Assembly: GCA_001648575.1 (NCBI GenBank)
Contig: LQXN01000065.1
Coordinates: forward strand, 248,001-312,000
Direction of reading: 5' to 3'
From: Sutcliffiella horikoshii DSM 8719
Lineage (GTDB): Bacteria > Bacillota > Bacilli > Bacillales > Bacillaceae_I
DNA: 64,000 nucleotides
Part shown: piece after piece, positions 1 to 6,887 of the stretch
How the letters are laid out: every line of letters begins with the position of its first letter
How positions within the stretch are numbered: position 1 is the stretch's first letter
The notes under the pieces: model-generated
Told to the model about the DNA's origin: nothing
Seen by the model: only the letters and a program-made list of their open reading frames with translations
Databases searched by the model: none
Position numbers and translations under genes: made by a program

Positions 1-51
1 AAGGTAATCGTTCTTACAGCTTAAAGATATTTATAAAAAAGGAGTTTGGCT

Positions 52-333
52 ATGAATAGGTTTGTAGATCCTCCTAATACGATGGTTATCACATTAAAAG
101 AAATTTTAGATGGAACAAAAACTGTACTGTGTGTTTCTCACGATGAGGAAGATGGAATGTGGCAATTTCTTGATGGGTCAGATGAACTTGAAGCGGACAA
201 TGCAAGGATAGTAACTCTTGAAGAAATGCTGGAGATTGATGAGTCTTTCTCTTTACTGTGGGATTTACCACCTGGGTGGATAGCTGAAAGAGTCAGTAAT
301 AAAGCATTATGGACAAAGCGTGAAAAAGATTAA
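52..333 (+). CDS. DUF2185/Imm33-like small acidic protein
   Basis: A soluble, acidic protein of 93 residues. ATG at 52 is the start because GGAG at 41-44 lies seven bases upstream; an in-frame TTG at 46 is too close to it. A central motif (SHDEEDGMWQFLDG) is followed by VTLEEMLEID and a C-terminal DLPPGWIAER. This order (Trp-Gln-Phe-Leu core, then a Leu-rich helix, then a Pro-rich end) resembles the DUF2185 (Imm33) family, many members of which sit near polymorphic toxins. No toxin gene lies next to it here, so it may be an orphan immunity gene or a housekeeping relative. The family call rests on recalled pattern and is tentative. Confidence 0.5.
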   Translation: MNRFVDPPNTMVITLKEILDGTKTVLCVSHDEEDGMWQFLDGSDELEADNARIVTLEEMLEIDESFSLLWDLPPGWIAERVSNKALWTKREKD

Positions 334-358
334 GTCAAGATACATTATTAAGCTATCT

Positions 359-414
359 GGAGCGATTGCAGCATAGTGGATTGCTCCTTACTTAAGAATT
401 GGGCAGGATTGTTT
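359..414. repeat. Dispersed intergenic hairpin repeat, copy A
   Basis: About 56 bases beginning GGAGCGATTGCAGCA and ending GGGCAGGATTGTTT. The ends of its first half (GGAGC and GCTCC) can pair. A second copy at 901-956 shares most positions. Both copies lie directly downstream of small genes. A shorter tail-like match (AAATTGGGCAGGGTG) occurs near 1431-1445. It looks like a small non-coding mobile or dispersed repeat. Confidence 0.55.
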
Positions 415-475
415 AATAGTCATAATGATATTTTTGTATTAACATATACTGGATTATAAGGAGTGGGGTGAGTTA

Positions 476-664
476 ATGAATTCTTTTCTAATCTTTATTC
501 TTCTTATTTTTACAGTTATCATCGACTATTATTGGCTGGATACAGACCGAAAAAGATGGGGTTGGATGAAAAATTGGTCTACCAGAAATAAAGTATTATT
601 TTTCAGTGGATTTATTGCAGTTTCAAGTTTGATTTATTTGGGATTAATCTATAAATACTTTTGA
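476..664 (+). CDS. Small two-TM membrane protein
   Basis: A hydrophobic protein of 62 residues with one membrane segment at about residues 2-20 and a second at about 39-59, joined by a basic, Trp-rich loop (DTDRKRWGWMKNW). The start at ATG 476 has an AAGGAG-type site about 11 bases upstream. I do not recognise the family. It belongs to a run of small membrane-protein genes (476, 740, 986), each with its own ribosome binding site and separated by the hairpin repeats, so they are probably not one tight operon. Confidence 0.6.
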   Translation: MNSFLIFILLIFTVIIDYYWLDTDRKRWGWMKNWSTRNKVLFFSGFIAVSSLIYLGLIYKYF

Positions 665-739
665 TGAAAGTTTGGCTCAGGCAGCAATTTGGGAGCTCTA
701 TTTTTAAAGTGAGTACCTAAAGTAGAAGGAGGGGCTTAT

Positions 740-877
740 ATGGCATATATTTTTATCGGACTCGTAGTGTTTGTAGTCTGTTTTTCTATTTTTAAAGCCA
801 TTAAGAAGAGGAGATTACCAAGTAACAATTATACTCCGTTTGATGATATTGAAAGGGGTAAAGCTGATAAAGATTAG
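740..877 (+). CDS. DUF3951-like small membrane protein
   Basis: A 45-residue ORF with a strong ribosome binding site (AGAAGGAGGGG) just upstream of ATG 740. The N-terminus is one membrane segment (about residues 3-20), then a basic stretch (KAIKKRR), then NNYTPFDDI near the end. The TM-basic-YTPFDxI arrangement is typical of the short DUF3951 proteins of Bacillus. Function is unknown; the basic segment predicts the C-terminus on the cytoplasmic side. Confidence 0.6.
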   Translation: MAYIFIGLVVFVVCFSIFKAIKKRRLPSNNYTPFDDIERGKADKD

Positions 878-900
878 GGTATTACTTATGCCGCAATCTG

Positions 901-956
901 GGAGCGATTGCAGCAAAGTGGCTCGCTCATGACATAAGGATTAGGCAGGATGGTTT
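901..956. repeat. Dispersed intergenic hairpin repeat, copy B
   Basis: Matches the repeat at 359-414: GGAGCGATTGCAGCA, then AGTGG, then a CTCGCTC arm, then TTAGGCAGGATGGTTT. GAGCGA and TCGCTC pair here, so the hairpin is kept while the arm sequence differs from copy A, a compensatory pattern that suggests the structure matters. Confidence 0.55.
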
Positions 957-985
957 CAGATGAGAATTAGGAGGAGGTAATGTAA

Positions 986-1369
986 TTGGATTTTGTCTAC
1001 TTAGCATCAATAGCTGTCGCGGTTTTTTGTATGTCCGTAGCTGTTTTTCAGGTGTTACTTTCACTTGGCTACCCTTTTGGTGAATTTGCAATGGGGGGAT
1101 ACTATAAGGTATTGCCTATAAAATTACGAATTGTGAGTGCGGTAAATGCTTTAATTCTCCTATTTATGGGCTTGGTCTTCCTGCAACATACTAATGTTTT
1201 AAATGGTTTAGATTTTTTATCTACAAATATATTAGTTTGGATCATTACAATTTTCTTGGGATTGAATACGATAGCAAACCTAATGTCTCAAAGTAAAAAA
1301 GAAAGACTTTTTATGACCCCGTTATCGGGTTTTATTTTCATACTATGTTTATTTATTTCTTTAGCATAA
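986..1369 (+). CDS. Four-TM membrane protein of unknown function
   Basis: 127 residues. TTG at 986 is the start: GGAGG at 973-977 is eight bases upstream, and the nearby ATG at 980 is followed at once by a stop. Hydrophobic segments lie at about residues 5-27, 47-67, 80-98 and 108-126, with a short loop containing GYPFGEFAMGGYY between the first two. This looks like the many small integral membrane proteins of bacilli with no assigned role. The gene is intact and stands alone. Confidence 0.6.
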   Translation: MDFVYLASIAVAVFCMSVAVFQVLLSLGYPFGEFAMGGYYKVLPIKLRIVSAVNALILLFMGLVFLQHTNVLNGLDFLSTNILVWIITIFLGLNTIANLMSQSKKERLFMTPLSGFIFILCLFISLA

Positions 1370-1383
1370 GAAACGGGGTACTT

Positions 1384-1467
1384 ATGAAAACACATTATTA
1401 TTTAGGTTGGTTCAGTAATTTCATTCCTGAGAAATTGGGCAGGGTGTTACAGGAGGATATTTCGGAT
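1384..1467 (+). pseudogene. N-terminal fragment of a type 1 glutamine amidotransferase-like gene
   Basis: Reads MKTHYYLGWFSNFIPEKLGR then VLQEDISD before the frame becomes unrelated. This start is characteristic of the Type 1 glutamine amidotransferase-like (peptidase S51-like) proteins of bacilli, normally about 200 residues. Only about 28 codons remain, and the sequence then joins a different gene remnant at about 1460, which suggests a deletion junction. Confidence 0.45.
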
Positions 1468-1561
1468 TATTTCACAGCTATCCGAGTATTGGTTTGATGA
1501 TGAACAGAAAGCAAACGATTGGGCTGAACGACTAAAAGGTTGTTACGATGGAGAGAAATAA
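1460..1561 (+). pseudogene. Possible C-terminal fragment of an McrB-like gene
   Basis: An open stretch of about 33 codons ending at TAA 1559-1561 contains EYWFDDEQKANDWAERL. It ends 14 bases into the following McrC-like ORF, the overlap typical of mcrB-mcrC pairs. There is no start, and it follows directly on an unrelated fragment, so it is read as the tail of a deleted McrB-type gene. Identification depends on position rather than on a diagnostic motif. Confidence 0.35.
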
Positions 1562-1913
1562 TAATATTCCAATCCGTATATACTATATGCTTTCCTATGC
1601 TTATCAAACGTTAAATCTTTCTGAGTATAAACAAATCGGGACAGAAAAGTTTGAGAACGTCAAAGAGCTTTACGCAAAAATTTTATCGATTGGTATACCT
1701 GTTTTGATTCGCGGAGGATTATGTAAAGATTATATTAGTGTTGAAGAGACTTCCAATGTTATTAAGGGGAAAATTGATATCAATGTTACGATAAAGAAAA
1801 ATACATTGGTTAATAAGAAAGTTGCAGTGGTTTATGAAGAGTTCTCTGAGAATGTAGTGTTAAATCAAATTATTAAAGCGACACTCATTTGCCTATCGCG
1901 ATCAAAAAAGTGA
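1548..1913 (+). pseudogene. Truncated McrC-like restriction component
   Basis: 121 codons beginning with ERNNNIPIRIYYMLSYAYQT, the hallmark N-terminus (IPIxNIYYML-AYA) of McrC / 5-methylcytosine restriction subunits, followed by the expected GKIDIN segment and a conserved YEEFSENVVLNQIIKATL helix. McrC proteins are normally 350-450 residues and carry their PD-(D/E)xK nuclease at the C-terminus, which is missing. After about 1905 the sequence changes to an unrelated frame. The protein would have no nuclease and is considered dead. Confidence 0.65.
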
Positions 1914-2031
1914 AAGAATTCATGAGGAAAACATAAAAAAATTAAAAGAATCTCATAGAACACCTAAGTGAATCACCATTAATCCGGAAGCAACGGGGCG
2001 GTTCTATCTATTAGAAAGGGACGATGAAGAA

Positions 2032-2317
2032 ATGGTTACAGAAATCCAACTAAATGATACTAAAATTAATATCACACGATATGATGAAAAAAAGATAGAA
2101 GGTAAAACTCAGATATCGTTTACTTTTTATGTTACAAGTGAAGACTACCATGATATAGCTAGCAACGTTATTATACAAAGGAACATTTGATGTAATCGTA
2201 CTCGAGAGACATCTTAAGTTCCGCGGAACGATTCAAGAATATTCAACATCAATTACGAATCTATACGAAAAAGGGCAAATTGGTGAATATAAACTGACTT
2301 TGAAAGAAGTGGAATAA
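2032..2317 (+). pseudogene. Frameshifted DUF3219 (YkvR-like) gene
   Basis: Starts MVTEIQLNDTKINITRYDEK and runs to VTSEDYHDIA. The frame then breaks near 2166-2170 and continues in the next frame as LYKGTFDVIV, then IQEYSTSITNLYEKGQIGEY, ending at TAA 2315-2317. The two halves together match the B. subtilis YkvR/DUF3219 family (about 95 residues) along its length. One inserted base, or an equivalent small indel, explains the break. It may be a real decay event or an assembly error. Confidence 0.7.
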
Positions 2318-2339
2318 TAGAAAAGGGGATTTTCATCTT

Positions 2340-3320
2340 ATGAAATTAAGCATTTTAGATCAGTCTCCCATTTCAACTAATCAAACGGCATATGAAGCAC
2401 TACAGGAATCAATGAATCTCGCACGCATAGGGGAGACATTAGGATATTCCCGTTATTGGATTGCTGAACATCATGCAATGCCAGGGCTTGCATGCTCTGC
2501 GCCCGAGGTAATGTTAGGGTATATTGGGGCAAATACAAAAAATATACGAATTGGCTCTGGAGCAGTTTTATTGCCATACTATAAGCCGTATAAAGTAGCA
2601 GAAACCTATCACATGTTATCCACTCTATTTCCTAATCGAATTGATGTTGGAATTGGAAGGGCACCGGGGGGTCCTGCTGAAGCAACAAATGCATTATCGG
2701 ATAACTATTTGCAACATGTCTATAAAATGCCTGATTTAGTATATGAATTAATAAAATACATAGATAATGAAGGGACCGTAGTAAAGGCTTCTCCGATACC
2801 GCAGATTAGTCCTGATCTCTGGATCTTAGGTACAAGTAGGAAAAGTGGGAATTTTGCTGCGGAAAAAGGTTTAGGCTATAGTTTCGGACAATTTATGAGT
2901 GATGAAAATGGAGCCGAAATCGTCCAACATTATCGTCAGTCATTTCAACCAAGAAAAAAAGGCCAAAAACCATATGTCATTATGGCTTTATCAGTAATAT
3001 GTGCAGAAACTACTCAAAAAGCAGAAGAAATTGCTTTAAGTTCAATTGTTTGGGAACTACAAAATGAGAGTATGGAAGGAAACAAAGGAGTTCCTTCTGT
3101 TGATGAGGCAAAAAAAATTCTATTAAATCTACGTAATCAAAATTCTATTGAAAGAATAAAAAAGAAAATGATTATAGGTACTCCTAATGAGGTGAAAAGA
3201 AAAATATTAGAAATTCAATCACATGTATTAGCAGATGAAATCATGATTGTAACTATCACTTATTCATCAAAGGATAAGCATCAATCATATCGATTAATCG
3301 CAGAACAATTTATTAAATGA
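2340..3320 (+). CDS. LLM-class flavin-dependent oxidoreductase (YceB-like)
   Basis: A 326-residue luciferase-like monooxygenase with a predicted TIM-barrel fold that would use reduced flavin. The N-terminal LDQSPIS, the WIAEHH motif (about residues 40-45), the IRIGSGAVLLPYYKP segment and DVGIGRAPGG (about 101-110) are diagnostic of the subgroup that includes B. subtilis YceB. Length is normal for the family. The start ATG 2340 has AAAAGGGG upstream. It is a single gene directly after the DUF3219 remnant. The substrate cannot be predicted. Confidence 0.85.
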   Translation: MKLSILDQSPISTNQTAYEALQESMNLARIGETLGYSRYWIAEHHAMPGLACSAPEVMLGYIGANTKNIRIGSGAVLLPYYKPYKVAETYHMLSTLFPNRIDVGIGRAPGGPAEATNALSDNYLQHVYKMPDLVYELIKYIDNEGTVVKASPIPQISPDLWILGTSRKSGNFAAEKGLGYSFGQFMSDENGAEIVQHYRQSFQPRKKGQKPYVIMALSVICAETTQKAEEIALSSIVWELQNESMEGNKGVPSVDEAKKILLNLRNQNSIERIKKKMIIGTPNEVKRKILEIQSHVLADEIMIVTITYSSKDKHQSYRLIAEQFIK

Positions 3321-3905
3321 AAAAGTTAAGATTAAAAGGGAGTGAAATGATTAACGTTTTTTTCCTCCAGAGTTTTTTGGTTCAGCTTTCAAAACCCCCT
3401 TGTTAATGTAAAATGGAAGCAGGGGACGGTTCTCTGCTTCTGAAGCAGAGAAGAACTTAATCGTACGCGATGGCCTTTTAAGAGCCCTTTCTAATGAAGA
3501 TGGGGGAAATGAGAAAGAATGCTCTTTATGGTATTGTTTAATCATCAAACCAAGCAAATCATAGAAGTCATACTTAACCAAAACATATAGGTAGTAGCAG
3601 TAAACCATCACCTGAGAAGCATCGAGACGGGTCCACTGTTCGAGAATAGAATATTACAGCGGTATTGTGTATATAATTTCTAATTCAGTCATTAAGAAAT
3701 TGGATGCGACACTCTAAATTTATAGACGAAAAACACCATATCATATAACAGGCGCTATTCTTGTTTCAAGGATGAGCGCTTATTTTGTATAAGAGGTTTT
3801 GCAGAAACCTAGTCCGAATGTACACCATGTATCTGATGAAACTTTTCATATGGATACTCGTATATAACTCAAAGATAAAGATGTAACCAAAGGAGGAGTG
3901 TTTAC
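3321..3905. other. Gene-poor stretch with a perfect palindrome and a terminator-like hairpin
   Basis: No convincing gene. Positions 3430-3452 form a nearly perfect palindrome (TTCTCTGCTTC, one base, GAAGCAGAGAA) inside a sequence of the GGGGACGGTTCTCTGC kind that recurs between genes in bacilli. A hairpin at 3750-3781 (AGGCGCT ... AGCGCTT, with a second inner pairing) is followed by TATTTTG and may act as a terminator. An open frame on the minus strand (3351-3611) crosses the palindrome and is probably not a gene. Confidence 0.5.
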
Positions 3906-4358
3906 ATGTCAGATCCATATAGTGTGGTGGCTGGTGGTGATGCTATGTTTCAGATTGTACCAATTTTTATTGGCATTATTTTTGTGATCGTTATCGGTAG
4001 TATCTTGATTTCGGTTTTTAAAGGCGTTGGGGAGTGGCAGAAAAATGAGCAGTCTCCGAGGTTAAGTGTGCCAGCTGTTATTACATCCAAACGGATAGAT
4101 GTTACCAAAAGGTCCAATATGCATCATCACAACGATACCCATCATCACCATTCTTCCAGCACACATACAAAATACTATGTGACGTTCGAGTTTGAAAGTG
4201 GTGACCGTTCGGAGTTTCACGTTTCTGGTAAGGAGTATGGGTTACTTTCCGAAGATGACACGGGAGTATTAAGTTTTCAAGGGACTCGGTATTTGGGGTT
4301 TGAGCGGAACAAAGTGAGTATGTCAGGAGGAGAGGAGTACCAAGGTGACTACAAGTGA
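3906..4358 (+). CDS. DUF2500 family membrane-anchored protein
   Basis: 150 residues with one membrane segment at about residues 15-40 and a soluble domain. A His-rich linker (HHHNDTHHHHSSSTH, about residues 74-88) precedes TKYYVTFEFESGDRSEFHVSGKEYGLL and FQGTRYLGFER, the conserved core of DUF2500. The start ATG 3906 has AAAGGAGGAG upstream. The linker could bind metal ions, but nothing here shows that it does. Its 3' end overlaps the next gene by 14 bases, so the two are probably co-translated. Confidence 0.85.
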   Translation: MSDPYSVVAGGDAMFQIVPIFIGIIFVIVIGSILISVFKGVGEWQKNEQSPRLSVPAVITSKRIDVTKRSNMHHHNDTHHHHSSSTHTKYYVTFEFESGDRSEFHVSGKEYGLLSEDDTGVLSFQGTRYLGFERNKVSMSGGEEYQGDYK

Positions 4359-4881
4359 AAAAGAGACTCTACTGATGAATAGTGACAAGTACTTTAATAG
4401 ATTACTTGAAATTATTGAATCCGTACCAAGTAGAAAAAGAGGCATTTCTATTGAAACGCAAGAAAGAGACAAGAATTTTCGTGATGTAGTCATGCACCTG
4501 TATGAATGGCATGCCATGCTGGAGAGGTGGTACAGGGAAGGAATGGATGGGGATATCCCGTTTATGCCGGCACCGGGTTATAAATGGAGTAAGATCGGGC
4601 AACTCAATATGCGAACCTGGGGAAACTACCAAGACGTAACATTAAATCAGGCGATAAAGAAATTGAAGTTAAGTCATGAGCGGGTGATGGAACTAATTAG
4701 ATCACATACCAATGAAGAAATCATGACCAAAAAACACTATAAGTGGACGAAAACAAGTAATCTATTTAGCTATTTTGCAGCGAACACGTCTGACCATTAC
4801 ATTTGGGGGATAAAGAAATGTGAGGGGATTGCAAAGGCTATAAAAGGGATAGAGGAGTGTCAGAATGCTTCGAGGTTATAA
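4345..4881 (+). CDS. ClbS/DfsB-like four-helix protein (DinB superfamily)
   Basis: 178 residues from GTG 4345, with GGAG at 4334-4337 seven bases upstream. The RDVVMHLYEWHAMLERW helix and PAPGYKWSKIGQLNM segment are typical of the ClbS/DfsB branch of the DinB fold. ClbS itself hydrolyses colibactin as a self-resistance protein, but most family members are uncharacterised. The closing FSYFAANTSDHYIWGIKKC helix is present and length is normal. It overlaps the DUF2500 gene upstream. Role here is unknown. Confidence 0.8.
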   Translation: MTTSEKETLLMNSDKYFNRLLEIIESVPSRKRGISIETQERDKNFRDVVMHLYEWHAMLERWYREGMDGDIPFMPAPGYKWSKIGQLNMRTWGNYQDVTLNQAIKKLKLSHERVMELIRSHTNEEIMTKKHYKWTKTSNLFSYFAANTSDHYIWGIKKCEGIAKAIKGIEECQNASRL

Positions 4882-4915
4882 AGTTCAGTCGTTGTTTTTA
4901 ATAGGGGGATGTCTT

Positions 4916-5173
4916 TTGAACAATGAAAGAAACAAAAAATATATATACTTATTTGCTGGATATGCAGGTCTTCTGTTCATAGGAGTATCCATCTTAAGAA
5001 ATTTATTGTTTTTTCAAGATACAGTTGGTTATGTTCTAACTACCTTTGGATACATTTTTTTAGTGTCCTATATTAAATTTGCTGATGACAAAATCGGTGC
5101 GACAAAAAGGGAGGAGATAATATTTAGAACAGGATTTATGGCTATTCTTGGATCCATTGCTCTATATCTTTAA
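4916..5173 (+). CDS. Small three-TM membrane protein
   Basis: About 85 residues with hydrophobic segments at about residues 10-26, 34-50 and 67-85 and a basic loop (FADDKIGATKREE). Two starts are possible: ATG 4865 (inside the previous gene, GGAG seven bases upstream, adding 17 residues) or TTG 4916 (AGGGGG at 4903-4908, seven bases upstream). I prefer TTG 4916, since the protein then begins NNERNKK before the first membrane segment. Family not recognised. Confidence 0.5.
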   Translation: MNNERNKKYIYLFAGYAGLLFIGVSILRNLLFFQDTVGYVLTTFGYIFLVSYIKFADDKIGATKREEIIFRTGFMAILGSIALYL

Positions 5174-5269
5174 TAATAACACTCGTTTATAGGTTGGGTT
5201 TGCCCTTTGTTATTTTTAGTTGTTTTAGTTGTTCAAGTTAAAGTTGTTTTTCGTAAAGGAGATAGTAAC

Positions 5270-5473
5270 TTGAAAATAATTGCACTCTTTCTATCAATTT
5301 TTTCAATAATAACTGCATTCATTAATTTAAATATTTCACTATTAATGTTTGGGGTAGCATTGCTACTATTTGGATTTAGCAATTTAAAGCTAAAAAACAC
5401 AACATATGGATACATCTATTTAATTTCTGGGTTGGTTTTTATAATAGGGGTTTGTATTAGCATTTCTTACTAG
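5270..5473 (+). CDS. Small two-TM membrane protein
   Basis: 67 residues from TTG 5270, preceded by AAAGGAG at 5255-5261 with eight-base spacing. The frame is open further upstream (a TTG at 5207), but that start lacks a ribosome binding site. The protein is almost entirely hydrophobic, with segments at about 1-35 and 45-66 split by SNLKLKNTTYG. If 5207 is used, the extra part (VVLVVQVKVVFRKG) would add another segment, so this could be the tail of a longer, degraded membrane protein. Family unknown. Confidence 0.4.
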   Translation: MKIIALFLSIFSIITAFINLNISLLMFGVALLLFGFSNLKLKNTTYGYIYLISGLVFIIGVCISISY

Positions 5474-5527
5474 ACAGTATTGAGAGTTTAATGGAATAAG
5501 TGTCTAGAAGAGAATGGAGGGCTTTAC

Positions 5528-6034
5528 ATTATAAATATATATAAAGCAGGAACAGGTGATATAGAAGGTATAAAAAGAGTCTGTTCTGAAGGTTATAGGG
5601 CAACTTATGAAGATATTTATTCTAAAGATTATATTGAGAAAGTGATAAAAGAGTTTTATAACAAGGAAAGAATACTGGATGAAGTAACAAATACTAATAG
5701 ACATTGGGGAGGTTATTTTGTTGCAGTTGAAAATGATGAAGTAATTGGTGCTGGTGGAGGAGGAATGATTGGTGAGACGGAAGGTGAGATCTTTGTCTTA
5801 TATCTCAATCCCCAAAGACGTAATGAGGGAATAGGTACGCTGTTGTTAAATGCAATTACAAAACAACAAAAACAAGAATTTAACGCAACAATGCAATGGG
5901 TATCTGTACAAAAAGGCAACTTAAAAGGCATTCCGTTCTATGAAGCTAAAGGGTTTGTTTACGAACACGAACAAAAGACGTATGGGAATGAAAATGAGGA
6001 CTATATTTCTTTAAGATATTCCCGTCAAATTTAA
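5528..6034 (+). CDS. GNAT N-acetyltransferase with an ATT start
   Basis: 168 residues if translation begins at ATT 5528. The acetyl-CoA site is seen as NPQRRNEGIGTLLLNA (the R/Q-x-x-G-x-G/A loop), with FYEAKGFVYEHE near the C-terminus. GGAGG at 5516-5520 lies exactly seven bases before ATT 5528, and the frame from there reads INIYKAGTGDIEGIKRV and so on, a normal GNAT N-terminus. There is no in-frame ATG, GTG or TTG between the stop at 5489 and GTG 5642, and starting at 5642 would cut off the first strand and helix. Either ATT is used weakly or the start codon has been mutated. Substrate unknown. Confidence 0.65.
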   Translation: MINIYKAGTGDIEGIKRVCSEGYRATYEDIYSKDYIEKVIKEFYNKERILDEVTNTNRHWGGYFVAVENDEVIGAGGGGMIGETEGEIFVLYLNPQRRNEGIGTLLLNAITKQQKQEFNATMQWVSVQKGNLKGIPFYEAKGFVYEHEQKTYGNENEDYISLRYSRQI

Positions 6035-6131
6035 GGATACACTATACTAAGAGCAGTCCATGTAAAAATACGCATGTGGATAGAAAGAGGAATAAGATGG
6101 TGAATTATAGTTTGAGAAAGAGATTTTATGT

Positions 6132-6599
6132 ATGATGTTTAAGTTTGAAAAGATGACTCAATCACAAGCGGAAGAAATTGCACATAGCTGGCACTACGAT
6201 GGCGAATATTCTTTTTACGATATGGAAGCGGATGAAGAAGACTTAGCGGAATTTCTGGATCGTAAAGCAAGAGGTAACTCTATGTTTGCGGTAATGATGG
6301 ATGAAGAATTGATCGGTTTCTTCAGTGTGAGTCAAGCAGCTGCTCATGTATACGATATAGGGTTAGGAATGAGACCAAATCTAACTGGTGATGGAAGAGG
6401 GACGGAATTTCTACATGCCGGTATGGATTTTGTCCAATCAAGATTTATAGTCGAGAAAATTACGTTATCTGTGGCAACTTTTAATCAAAGAGCGATAAAA
6501 GTTTATAGTAAGGTAGGGTTTAAGGAAATGGGTACCTTTATGCAGGATACTAATGGGGGTACATATGAATTTTTGAGAATGGTGTATGAATGTGTATAA
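6132..6599 (+). CDS. GNAT N-acetyltransferase
   Basis: 155 residues. A GNAT fold is shown by MFAVMMDEELIGFFSV (strands 2-3), IGLGMRPNLTGDGRGTEFL (strand 4 and the acetyl-CoA pyrophosphate loop) and NQRAIKVYSKVGFKEMGTF (the conserved C-terminal helix and strand). Starts at ATG 6132 or 6135; the ribosome binding site is weak. A strong terminator overlaps the stop codon, so it ends its transcript. It is not closely related to the acetyltransferase just upstream. Substrate unknown. Confidence 0.85.
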   Translation: MMFKFEKMTQSQAEEIAHSWHYDGEYSFYDMEADEEDLAEFLDRKARGNSMFAVMMDEELIGFFSVSQAAAHVYDIGLGMRPNLTGDGRGTEFLHAGMDFVQSRFIVEKITLSVATFNQRAIKVYSKVGFKEMGTFMQDTNGGTYEFLRMVYECV

Positions 6600-6628
6600 C
6601 TCAGTTCGTTGTGAGCTGAGTTTTTCTT
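6598..6628 (+). terminator. Rho-independent terminator after the GNAT gene
   Basis: A ten-base-pair stem (AACTCAGTTC with GAGCTGAGTT, one G-U pair), a GTTGT loop, then TTTTTCTT. The first arm overlaps the stop codon of the upstream gene. Confidence 0.85.
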
Positions 6629-6665
6629 ATATAAAAAAGCACTTTAAGAGAAAGTGTGATTTATA

Positions 6666-6734
6666 GATATCTTTCACATCGGAGGTGCACCTCTTCCGGC
6701 AATCGGTTATGCCAAACTAACCATTGATTTTTAA
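6666..6734 (+). pseudogene. GrpB-family fragment
   Basis: 23 codons reading DIFHIGGAPLPAIGYAKLTI before a stop. GrpB/UPF0157 (nucleotidyltransferase-like) proteins carry the core EIxHIGSTSVPGxxAKPIIDI, which this clearly resembles. No start and no flanking family sequence remain. A second, longer GrpB remnant lies at about 11.7-12.0 kb. Confidence 0.55.
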
Positions 6735-6887
6735 CTGTGGTAATAGAATGAAAAGCTCTTCAATTGCAAAAGAAATAATACAAAATAGTACTTAATTACC
6801 AAAAAATGTCGAAAGGAATAATCATTTTATTATATAATAGCATTATATTTAAATGTCAGAATAAACAAAAAGAAGGGGTTGGCTTAA

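Noticed and set aside
3351-3611. Minus-strand open frame of 86 codons (MVYCYYLYVLVKYDF ...)
   Set aside because: It crosses a palindrome and a repeat-like sequence, has no ribosome binding site, and matches no known family. Its first part looks coding-like, so an old gene remnant cannot be excluded.
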